Assembly (NCBI GenBank): GCA_023248215.1
Contig: JAHFEW010000006.1
Location: 1 to 64,000, forward strand
DNA length: 64,000 nucleotides
Direction of reading: 5' to 3'
Source of the DNA: Nitrospira sp.
GTDB taxonomy: Bacteria; Nitrospirota; Nitrospiria; Nitrospirales; Nitrospiraceae
Both the position numbers and the translations under genes were made by a program. Shown in pieces: positions 1-7,349 of this stretch; position 1 is the stretch's first letter; each line of letters starts with the position of its first letter. The notes under the pieces were generated by a model that searched no databases, was not told the origin of the DNA, and saw only the letters and a list, made by a program, of their open reading frames with translations.

Positions 1-312
1 GTGGATTCGGCGAATCATAGTCAGTGAGAGGCCTCGCTTTTTAGAGAGAATTTCCGAGACTCGGCCCCGCCCGCCGAGCAATGCCTCCAAATCCTTCCGG
101 CTCATGCCTAATTGTTCCATCCGAAATCGAATCGCTTCAACGGGATCAGGTGGACTGACTGCATGATGCTTGGCCTCGTAGGCTTCCACGAGGGTGGTGA
201 GAATGTCCAACTCGTCTCCGGCCTTGGTGCCGGGCTTTGCATCCATAAGGTGTTCGATGCGGAGCAACGCACGCTCATGATCCCGCTTGGTTTTGATAGG
301 AGAAATATTCAT
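1..312 (-). CDS. higA: HigA-type antitoxin (partial, runs off window)
   Basis: Antitoxin of a HigBA type II toxin-antitoxin pair; HigA proteins neutralise the toxin and repress their own operon through a helix-turn-helix. The start ATG is at 312 (minus). About 104 codons are visible, reading MNISPIKTKRDHERALLRIE at the N-terminus. A C-terminal HTH region is visible (FRMEQLGMSRKDLEALLGG, then GRVSEILSKKRGLSLTMIRR). The stop lies beyond base 1. The gene begins 15 nt after the toxin stop, so the two are one operon with the toxin first, the usual HigBA order. The order and sequence resemble the HigA family closely; only the missing C-terminus is uncertain. Confidence 0.85.
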   Translation of the reverse strand, partial: MNISPIKTKRDHERALLRIEHLMDAKPGTKAGDELDILTTLVEAYEAKHHAVSPPDPVEAIRFRMEQLGMSRKDLEALLGGRGRVSEILSKKRGLSLTMIRRIH

Positions 313-327
313 GGCTTCTGCACCTCG

Positions 328-621
328 TCAGACGGTGTGTGCGTCGATCTGGTCATACTCTTGATGGGTACCGACGAAACGGATGTAGACAATCCGATAG
401 GCGTAGTTAATCTTCACCACCAATCGGTACTGGTTCCCTGCAATGTTGAACACCGCGCGGCTGCCTTGCAGCACACTCGCTGAGCGAAACTGAGCTTTAA
501 GCTCCGACGGGCTTGTCCAGTCTGCATGAACCACTTCCTGATGCCACGCTTCTAAAGGTCCTCTCGCGCGCGGGTACCGCTTCCAGAATGTGCCAAGAGT
601 CCGTTTCGCGATGATGCGCAC
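328..621 (-). CDS. higB: HigB-type toxin (mRNA interferase family)
   Basis: 97-residue toxin of the HigB family, whose members cleave mRNA on the ribosome. The sequence carries the family hallmarks: MRIIAKRTL at the start, a central KAQFRSASVL block, FNIAGNQYRLVVKINY and IRFVGTHQEYDQIDAHTV at the end. It is full length for the family. The start is GTG at 621. It has no Shine-Dalgarno and sits about 7 nt after a -10-like hexamer, so the message could be leaderless. It precedes higA by 15 nt. Confidence 0.85.
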   Translation of the reverse strand: MRIIAKRTLGTFWKRYPRARGPLEAWHQEVVHADWTSPSELKAQFRSASVLQGSRAVFNIAGNQYRLVVKINYAYRIVYIRFVGTHQEYDQIDAHTV

Positions 622-627
622 GGGCGC

Positions 628-656
628 AGTCTACCATGATCCCAATTTGGGATCAA
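628..656 (-). promoter_or_regulatory. higBA promoter with palindromic operator
   Basis: On the minus strand a -35-like TTGATC (651-656) and a -10-like TAGACT (628-633) are separated by exactly 17 nt. A 19-bp palindrome, TGATCCCAA-T-TTGGGATCA (637-655, 9-bp perfect arms), overlaps the -35 box and spacer. This is where a HigA dimer would be expected to bind and shut off the operon. The sequence is seen directly; the role is inferred from the HigA family. Confidence 0.7.
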
Positions 657-863
657 TTGCACAATAAAGGAAAAGGGCGCCTCACAGAGACTACAGGCGT
701 TCAAAAACCTCGACAGCGCGACCTTCCAGCTTAACGATAGGACTGGTCGATAGTTGCTCAAAAAGACTGCAGGAAAACACCGAAAGGGTGCCTCTGGGGC
801 ACATTGAGGATTTTAGAGCCGAGAATGAAGCTGGAAGGAATGTTCGGTAGCCGATGAAAGTTC

Positions 864-1060
864 TCTGATGGCGCCTTGGAGGATTGTGATCTGCGTCATC
901 GGATCGCCAGCGGCCTGGAGCTCCGAGCGGGCCTACCGCTTGAGGGAGCTGGAGTAACCGGACTTTGTCGATGAGGTGGAGAAAGCGCTCGGAGGACAGC
1001 AGGGTCTGGTTCTAGAGTGCATCGGGGGTCTTGTCATTCGCCGATATACACGACAACATT
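864..1060 (-). pseudogene. Decayed copy of the 1947-2216 gene
   Basis: This stretch matches the C-terminal and central part of the intact 89-codon gene at 1947-2216 in the same orientation. Shared blocks include gatggcgcctt, gtcatcggat and gctcggaggacagcagggtc. It has an in-frame TAG (in the sequence ctctagaacc on the minus strand), several substitutions and no intact start. It is an inactivated paralogue, not a functional gene. Confidence 0.65.
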
Positions 1061-1084
1061 CGGCCATCTGGAGCGGGGTGCTAT

Positions 1085-1462
1085 CTAATGAAGCCAATTT
1101 TTGAATGATCCCGCCTCCTCGCTTGCGCTCTCACGAGATAAAGCAGCCTGAATGGCAATGTCGTGCTGCTTGATCCACTGCTTCAGTTCCCTCAGCTCTC
1201 GCTCCTCCCCAACCCATCGCGCGGCAGGGTCTGGGTACACACGATGGTCGCGATAGTCTAGATATTGCCTCTGCTGATCTGAGTCCAGTCGTGTCAGGTA
1301 CACCGTATCCGTCTGACGGATATCAATTTGCTCTGTAGCATCGAGGTACCTGCTCACCGCAAGGGATGCGGCCACCACAGCAATTGTGACCAGCAAGCTT
1401 GGTAGGGCCGAGGCGACGGGTGTGACGAGATTTCTATCAAGCATGTCAATCTCGCATGTCAT
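1085..1462 (-). CDS. Small single-span membrane protein, unknown
   Basis: 125 codons, not recognised. There is one hydrophobic span (about residues 20-40, VASALPSLLVTIAVVAASLAV), then a charged, probably soluble part rich in Asp, Arg and Gln. The start at 1462 has no good ribosome site; an internal Met at 1444 is an alternative. No clear family. It lies between a decayed gene copy and an apparently empty region, so it could be a remnant; moderate to low confidence that it is expressed. Confidence 0.45.
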   Translation of the reverse strand: MTCEIDMLDRNLVTPVASALPSLLVTIAVVAASLAVSRYLDATEQIDIRQTDTVYLTRLDSDQQRQYLDYRDHRVYPDPAARWVGEERELRELKQWIKQHDIAIQAALSRESASEEAGSFKNWLH

Positions 1463-1946
1463 GGCCGAGCGTAAGATAGCCCGGACTAGGGCTCCGATCT
1501 CCGAGAATCCAGAAAAAGCCTCACGGAGGATTACTCAGAGCAAACCTGGATGAAGTATAGCGCGCGATTCAAAAACGACCAGCCGACCGGGTTCGAGAGG
1601 CCCCGGCGTCGCTGGTTTCATGACTATGGGCTGGCTCGGAAGGGTTGTGGTCCAGCGAGAGGCGGATGTAAATTGTTGATAACGTGAGTGACTTCCCGCG
1701 TAACCCCCTGCAACGTAAGGATGTCGCTGAGACCATGTACGCCGACTCGATAGGCTGAGGGCGGAGGCGCCGCACACCGCTCCGTTGGGATGAGACAGGA
1801 AAAGTGGCGAACGAAGCGAATGAACGAGAGTGTGCTCGATTCGTGAGACAGGATAGGTGAATGCCGAATCGATAATGCGGCATTCCTCGTAAAGCGCGTG
1901 AGGCCCGAGGGACGATCGACGCTTCGGGAGCGTCAAAAGGCAGGAG
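1463..1946. other. 484-bp region with no supported gene
   Basis: Open frames here have unlikely composition and no ribosome sites, so none is called. A small stem-loop (AATGCCG / CGGCATT, 1860-1884, 11-nt loop) lies upstream of the next gene. A TATACT hexamer on the minus strand near 1553 could be a -10 box for the gene at 1085-1462, but no good -35 goes with it. Confidence 0.4.
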
Positions 1947-2216
1947 TTACAATTCGCGGATGGCGCCTTGCAGGACCGTGATCTGTGTCATCGGATCTCC
2001 GGCGATCTGGAGCTCCGCGCGGATCTGGTCTTTGAGGTAACTGGAGTAGCCGATTTTGTCGACGAGGAGTTCGAGGAAGCGCTCGGAGGACAGCAGGGTC
2101 TGCGCTTTCAGTTCATCAAGGGTCTCATCGCTCACCGGCACGTAGCTGCTGCCGATGTGGAAGATGATGTTGTAATGGCGGTCTCGCCCGAGCCGTTCGA
2201 ACCGTAGTCCCTTCAC
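1947..2216 (-). CDS. Conserved-looking small protein, unknown
   Basis: 89 codons, GTG start at 2216 with a strong purine-rich ribosome site (AGGAAGGA) about 7 nt upstream. The protein is soluble, acidic and helix-rich: MKGLRFERLGRDRHYNIIFH, then VSDETLDELKAQTLLSSERF and a C-terminal ITVLQGAIREL. No family recognised. A decayed paralogue lies at 864-1060, so the gene has been duplicated locally. Next upstream on the same strand is the P-II-like gene, 117 bp away. Confidence 0.65.
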   Translation of the reverse strand: MKGLRFERLGRDRHYNIIFHIGSSYVPVSDETLDELKAQTLLSSERFLELLVDKIGYSSYLKDQIRAELQIAGDPMTQITVLQGAIREL

Positions 2217-2333
2217 GTACCGTCCTTCCTCTTACAGGTCAATGCGGGCACATTGTAGACAATCATCGGTGAGAAGACAAGGTTGGCCCATCCCTGCGCG
2301 GGCTCATCAGGCGCGGGGTTCCTGGTCTATGGA

Positions 2334-2675
2334 TCAGGACTTGGCTGTCTTCTTTCCGAAGTACTCACGCCGGCTCACGGCGACATCGGAGACGAACATG
2401 ACGCCGGAATACCGATCGAACAGCGGCCGCAGCCCGGCCAGAACGGGTTCCACTTTTTCTTCCGGCACCACCGCCATAATCATCACCAGGCTTTCTTGTT
2501 CGCTGAACATGAAGTGGGCTTCACGCACACCGTGATGCCCCTTCCCCGAGATATTGCCGATGATGGTGTACCCGGTTGCCTGTACCTTGTCCAACAGCTC
2601 GGTCACAAAGGGTCGGTTCTCACCCGACACGATGACGCGGATTTCTTTCATCGGATGCAGCGTCAGTTCGCCCAT
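2334..2675 (-). CDS. P-II-like protein of the DAB operon
   Basis: 113 residues, P-II (GlnB)-like fold by sequence: KEIRVIVSGENRPFVTELLD beta-alpha start, a short T-loop region (GKGHHGVREAH) and a C-terminal SGVMFVSDVAVSRREYFGKK. P-II proteins sense nucleotides and metabolites and bind transporters; divergent P-II-like proteins are known to sit beside bicarbonate transporters and DAB genes. The start at 2675 is supported by AAAGGAG 7 nt upstream, overlapping the end of dabA. The canonical uridylylated Tyr of the T-loop is not evident, so control by GlnD is unlikely. Probable job, inferred from context: regulating the DAB pump. Confidence 0.8.
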   Translation of the reverse strand: MGELTLHPMKEIRVIVSGENRPFVTELLDKVQATGYTIIGNISGKGHHGVREAHFMFSEQESLVMIMAVVPEEKVEPVLAGLRPLFDRYSGVMFVSDVAVSRREYFGKKTAKS

Positions 2676-2678
2676 GTC

Positions 2679-5600
2679 TCAACTCCTTTGAAAAGAGGTC
2701 TTGCCCGACGTGATGCCTGTCGCGATGTATGTGTCACTGGGATTTCTGACCCGGCGCCAGACTCCCGACGGCATGAAGCGGTACCACGTTCCGTCCTCGG
2801 GGTCCAGTGCAGTCAGGTGTACCCACTCGTTGTGATAGAAATGTTGCAGCACCTCGTGCCGGGCGATGAGTTTCTCGATGCGTGCGCGCGACGCTTCGAC
2901 CAGCGTCAGGAGGCGCATGGGTTCGTGATAGGGCATGTCGTCGTTCATGACGGTCTGCCAGGCCAGGCCGAGCCGGAGATCGCTCCACGGACCGGACATG
3001 ATGCCGACGCGGCCGACGACGTTGTGATAAATCTTGCTCCCGCCTCCATAGACCTCATTATCCACGGCCGAAAAATAATGTTCCATGTTGATCCACTGCG
3101 CCACCACTTGCGCCGCGGTCAGGAGCACTTCGAGCAAGCGGTCCGTGGGGTCTTCCCGATAGTCATAGGAGTGGAGGAACACGCGTCCGGCCAAATTGAG
3201 TCCTTTCGTCAGCTCCCGCCGGCCGATGATGAAGGCGGTATTGCCGGACAAGCCCCATTCCGGTCGTACCTGGCTCCAGTCCGCGCTGCGCCCGGACACA
3301 TGGGCGGCCGCCTGGTCGAACGGCAGGACGGCGCCGACGTCAGGAAACCGGGTGCAGCGCTCCTGGCTCGTCAGCTGGGCGGCTTCTCGCAAGTCATCGA
3401 ACAGCCTGGCTACGTCTTTGCGGTGTGTCGGCGGCACGTCCTCGAGATCGAAGAGCTGTACCTCGTCCGTCGTGGTATCCACCTGGCCGGCGAGGAAGTG
3501 GGTATCCGATGGAATCTCGATGCCGCGTCTCGCCAATCGTTCCCGGACCGGCGGTCGGTTCGCCATCGCCGCGAGCACACGTGCGTTGGGTTTTCCCTCG
3601 TTCCCCCCGCAGGCGCCGCAATCCAGGGCCGATTCGAAGGGGTTGTTCTCGGTGGTGCTGCCGTGCGCGCAGAAGAGCACGAGCCGCGCGAAGTTTCTGA
3701 CCAAGCCCATCATGCGCAACGCCGTTTCGACCGTGATGACCTGCTCGTCGAGCGTGAAGCCCGTCCGCGTGATCCGTTCTTTCTGGCGCGAGGCTGCGCG
3801 GCGATTGATGCGGTACTGCTGCCGGAGCTCGTCGAGAAACGCCGTCAGTTGCTCCGCCGACAACTCGACCGACTTGGCCGCGTCGCTCAAGAAGGGTTCG
3901 ACCGGAGCATCCTCATCCAGGGCCCGTCGCCGTAAGGCCTCGACGAATTCCGGATCGACCCGTGATCCATGGAGACCGAACCGGTCGCGTAGCGCCTTCC
4001 AAATCAGCGCGCGTTGTTCGGACACCACCATCTCTTCGGTTTCGGCCGGGGCCAATTTGTCCACCGTGACGCTGGTGGCGATCGGCGGGACGAACAGGCG
4101 CCGCACCCAGCCGGTCAGGCGTTTGTACAGGGCGGGCAGCATCGTCTTTCCCACGATGGGCAGCGCGTAAAACCACCCCAGCGACTCCACCATGACGTAC
4201 GGCGTGACGACATTCTCCTTGAGATCGTGCAGCAGGGTATGGCCGGCGTGGACCAGTTTGGCTCGCGACTGGTGCTTGGACACGTAGTGATCCAGGTAGC
4301 TGCGGGGGATCTCGCGCACTTCGTTCTTCGCACGCATGATCACCGGAAACTGTTCGGTCTCATGTTCCTTGCCCCATGCCCGATAACGAATAAAGACCGC
4401 GAAGAATCCGGCGAAGCCATAGGTGTCGTTCGCGCCGGTCGATTCCAGGTGGCGGCGGAACGGCTCGGACCGCACATCAATGCAAAAGACCGATTGCGAA
4501 TGGGGCCGCACCGGCGGCTGGTGTTCGGGGACGGCCGGTTGGGGTTTGGCCGGCGCGCGCAGAAGCATGTCGAAGAGTTGATCCTGGTACCCCGCCTCGA
4601 ACGCCTTGAGCCACACGGGACCATGCGCCGATTCCGGAAAGGCGTCCATCCAATCCAGGAGTACTCGAAGGTCTGTCGGAGAACTCTCCATCAGTACGGT
4701 CGGGACGATTTCGAGCGCCTGGGCGAGCGTGAGCAGGCGTCGGGCCATGACCCGCTGCGCGGCCCGCTCGCGGCGTGGTCCGAATTCTATTTGGTCATGA
4801 TGGGTAAGCTGTTCCCACTCGTGGGAGAGGACTGCCGTTCCCTCCCGCCTGTTGCTGGTCCGGGCATGGAGCCGGTCGACCCGTTCGGCATAGGAAGCCG
4901 GCAGCCGTCCTGCGGCCCGTTCCTTGCGCATGAAGTAGGCGTGGGGTTGCTGCTCCATGTAGGTCGAGATCGCGCGATAGTTCCCTTCGATTCCCAATTC
5001 TTCTTGGCAGACTTTCTGGACCAGTTCGCGCACATACCACAAACGGACTGCGAGAAATTTCACCAGCCCGACGGGATAGGCCTGTTGCCACGCATAGTCA
5101 TTTTCTTCCGCACGCCATTTGATGAACCCGGCCCAACCGGGGAGGGCCGCGAGTTGGAGCGAGAGGTAGTCCTGCTGGAATTCCGCGGGGATCGCCAGCG
5201 CTTCGAGGCAGTCGAAGACCGTGTCCTCGGGATGCTCCGGCAGCGCGGTAATTTTTTGGCGACTCTCCGCGATGCCGCAGGTCGCCCATTCTTTCCCGGC
5301 CAGTGTTTTCCAGGCCGCATAGAGGCCCTGTTCCCGTCCCGGCATCGACCAGGTGGCATGGCCCTCGTCCAGAAAAGCCTCACACCACTTGATCAACTCG
5401 CTGTTGATCTGGTCAACAATCTGGGTTCCCAGCGTCCGGTCGCACCAACTCGAGAGCGTCACCTGTCGTCCCAATGCGGCCAGGTCCTCGCGGACCGTTG
5501 TGGCCATCCGTTCCTGCACGGTCGGCGAGGAGAGTGAAACCAGGTGCTTGGCCAGGGTGTCGATTTGCTCCTCGTTCGGCTCGCGTTCCATCAGACGATC

Positions 5601-5996
5601 GAGCGGTTCGTCCGTCGGCGTGGACAGCCCATGGGTCAGGCAGGCCCGCAACACCTCACGGTGCGAGATGCGGCAGGGGCCCAGGGCCACATCCTGGTCG
5701 CGCGCCAGCGGCGCCAACGCGTCCTCGATGTGGCGGACCAAAATCCTGCCGGACTTCAGATAGCGTCGATACACGTCACCGGGAAGATAGCCGCTGCCGC
5801 CCACAAATTGTTGGCCACGGCGGACCGTTTCAGTGAACGGGAGATACTCCAGGCTATGCAGCGGATTGTGGTGGACGAACGTCCGCATGGGCCAATACTG
5901 CGCGATCACCTCGCTGGCGAGGCGGATCATGCCCCGCAGCTCCATACGGCGCGCTTCAATGTCCAGCTGGTGGTGGGTGGTTACCAGTGGATCCAT
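2679..5996 (-). CDS. dabA: Inorganic carbon transporter subunit DabA (DUF2309)
   Basis: 1105 residues. DabA is the cytoplasmic, carbonic-anhydrase-like subunit of the DAB inorganic-carbon accumulation complex, thought to turn CO2 into bicarbonate one-way using ion motive force. The zinc site known for the family is present: C505 and D507 in SVFCIDVRSEPFRRHLES, H778 in CAHGS and C793 in DCGACGG. The spacing H to C (15) matches the characterised Halothiobacillus protein. The protein is longer than the roughly 830-residue Halothiobacillus form, with extra sequence between the two halves of the zinc site. Its start overlaps the preceding membrane-subunit gene by 16 bp, suggesting coupled translation. 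A P-II-like gene follows directly. Confidence 0.92.
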   Translation of the reverse strand: MDPLVTTHHQLDIEARRMELRGMIRLASEVIAQYWPMRTFVHHNPLHSLEYLPFTETVRRGQQFVGGSGYLPGDVYRRYLKSGRILVRHIEDALAPLARDQDVALGPCRISHREVLRACLTHGLSTPTDEPLDRLMEREPNEEQIDTLAKHLVSLSSPTVQERMATTVREDLAALGRQVTLSSWCDRTLGTQIVDQINSELIKWCEAFLDEGHATWSMPGREQGLYAAWKTLAGKEWATCGIAESRQKITALPEHPEDTVFDCLEALAIPAEFQQDYLSLQLAALPGWAGFIKWRAEENDYAWQQAYPVGLVKFLAVRLWYVRELVQKVCQEELGIEGNYRAISTYMEQQPHAYFMRKERAAGRLPASYAERVDRLHARTSNRREGTAVLSHEWEQLTHHDQIEFGPRRERAAQRVMARRLLTLAQALEIVPTVLMESSPTDLRVLLDWMDAFPESAHGPVWLKAFEAGYQDQLFDMLLRAPAKPQPAVPEHQPPVRPHSQSVFCIDVRSEPFRRHLESTGANDTYGFAGFFAVFIRYRAWGKEHETEQFPVIMRAKNEVREIPRSYLDHYVSKHQSRAKLVHAGHTLLHDLKENVVTPYVMVESLGWFYALPIVGKTMLPALYKRLTGWVRRLFVPPIATSVTVDKLAPAETEEMVVSEQRALIWKALRDRFGLHGSRVDPEFVEALRRRALDEDAPVEPFLSDAAKSVELSAEQLTAFLDELRQQYRINRRAASRQKERITRTGFTLDEQVITVETALRMMGLVRNFARLVLFCAHGSTTENNPFESALDCGACGGNEGKPNARVLAAMANRPPVRERLARRGIEIPSDTHFLAGQVDTTTDEVQLFDLEDVPPTHRKDVARLFDDLREAAQLTSQERCTRFPDVGAVLPFDQAAAHVSGRSADWSQVRPEWGLSGNTAFIIGRRELTKGLNLAGRVFLHSYDYREDPTDRLLEVLLTAAQVVAQWINMEHYFSAVDNEVYGGGSKIYHNVVGRVGIMSGPWSDLRLGLAWQTVMNDDMPYHEPMRLLTLVEASRARIEKLIARHEVLQHFYHNEWVHLTALDPEDGTWYRFMPSGVWRRVRNPSDTYIATGITSGKTSFQRS

Positions 5997-7291
5997 GCAG
6001 CAACCTTCATCGCAACAGAAGCCGGAGGAGTCGTCGCGCTCGACTGAAAGAGTCGAGAGGGGGCGGTACCCAGGGCCAGCAGGAGAAGAACCAGCATCAA
6101 CAGAGAGGCGAACTCCGTCCGGCGCAGGTCTTCATAACGGAGATCGGACCGTTGCCTGCCGAAGACCAACTGTTGCACCACATCGAGAAAGTACCAGGAC
6201 GCGCTGAACCAGACGAGCATGATGATGGCGAACGGCCCCGAGGGTGTGAACGCGGGACTGAGCAGCATGCCCAGGAAGCCGGAAAACACGCCGAAGGGCG
6301 GCATACCGAGGGCGGCGAGCGCCAGGAGCGCCAGCAGGGTGCTGAAGCGGGGCATGGCGTAAGCTAAACCGCCGAGCGCGCGCACATCGATCTCGCCATA
6401 ACGAGCCCGGATGGCATACCAGGCCAGCAAGAGCCCGCTCATCGCGAGGCCCACGGCGCTCAGGTACACCACGGTGTGCACGGGCGCGGTTCCCGTTGCG
6501 GCCACATACCACCAGAGCATGGAAAAGAAGGCAAGGCCGGCATAGGCGAGGCGAGGCAGGATGCGTGACTGAATCAGCGCCCGGAGCGAACCATAACAGG
6601 CGCCCGCCAGTGCCAGAATCGCCAGGGTCTGAAGCATGGTGACGGTCAGGTTCGGGAGGAGCAGGAGGAGGCTGTGAAAGCCGAGCGCGGGCAACAGCAG
6701 GGCCAGAAACGCGGGAAGATTGCCCGGCAATCCTGTGAGGACCGCGACGAATCCCCCATGCAGAGGGAGCAGAGGCAGCAGGGTCGCACAGGTCACCAGG
6801 ACTGCGACGGTGGACGCCGGTGCCGGGAGGATCAGAGCCGGCAGGGTCGAGGCCATGCCTAGGCCGTAGGTCGCCAGCCCTCGCCAGGCATCAGGCATGA
6901 CCGTGTTTTGATAACGATAGATCAAGCCGCAGAGAAGGCCAAGAAGGGTGACGAGCAAGATCAGTCGGACTGATTCCTGACTGGTCAGGATTCCCAGCCC
7001 CAATCCCAACAGCACCAGCGTCATCAACCAGGCCAGGCGGTTGTCGGGATGCCGCGGTTGCCCGAGCAGCGAGAGGAACGCCGCCACGGGGAGTAGGCAG
7101 AGAAAAGGTATCTCAGCGAGCGGGTCGTTCAGATTCCATGACAGTCCCATCACGCCGAGGAGACTCGCCACCGTGGTCAGCAGTGCCCAGGTTTTCATCC
7201 GGTGGAGTGAAGACCACAGGAGCAGGCTGAGTGCCGAGCCGAGGGTGGGAATGGCGATGAGCAGCCAGGGCGTCATCCAAGTCTGTATCAT
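5981..7291 (-). CDS. Second NuoM/MrpD-like membrane subunit of the DAB operon
   Basis: 436 residues, almost entirely hydrophobic, about 12-14 predicted spans. It belongs to the proton-translocating antiporter superfamily by overall pattern (LPLHGGFVAVL matches the FPLHTWLP block, ALGMPPFGVFSGF matches the LGxPxxxGF block of NuoM). The charged residues that carry protons in true antiporter subunits appear lost: the usual GK before FPLHTWLP reads LLPLLPLHGG here, and the KRLLAYSS block reads LPRLAYAGLAFFS. ATG at 7291 has GGAGG five bases upstream. It lies between dabB and dabA and overlaps dabA by 16 bp. It may be a structural or accessory subunit; function inferred from position. Confidence 0.75.
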   Translation of the reverse strand: MIQTWMTPWLLIAIPTLGSALSLLLWSSLHRMKTWALLTTVASLLGVMGLSWNLNDPLAEIPFLCLLPVAAFLSLLGQPRHPDNRLAWLMTLVLLGLGLGILTSQESVRLILLVTLLGLLCGLIYRYQNTVMPDAWRGLATYGLGMASTLPALILPAPASTVAVLVTCATLLPLLPLHGGFVAVLTGLPGNLPAFLALLLPALGFHSLLLLLPNLTVTMLQTLAILALAGACYGSLRALIQSRILPRLAYAGLAFFSMLWWYVAATGTAPVHTVVYLSAVGLAMSGLLLAWYAIRARYGEIDVRALGGLAYAMPRFSTLLALLALAALGMPPFGVFSGFLGMLLSPAFTPSGPFAIIMLVWFSASWYFLDVVQQLVFGRQRSDLRYEDLRRTEFASLLMLVLLLLALGTAPSRLFQSSATTPPASVAMKVAAWIHW

Positions 7292-7349
7292 GCCCGGCCT
7301 CCGGTCATGGGCTGACGATCGCTGATTCGCGCGCTCCGCTCCTGCGTCA

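Noticed and set aside
1535-1936. 133-codon minus-strand frame
   Set aside because: Ser/Arg-rich composition, no ribosome site, alternative overlapping frames of similar length; no support.
2283-3935. Long plus-strand open frame of 550 codons opposite dabA
   Set aside because: Antisense shadow of the GC-rich dabA gene; it has His/Arg-rich, unlikely composition and no ribosome site.
4014-5537. 507-codon plus-strand frame opposite dabA
   Set aside because: Again a mirror frame of dabA; dabA has intact motifs and operon context.
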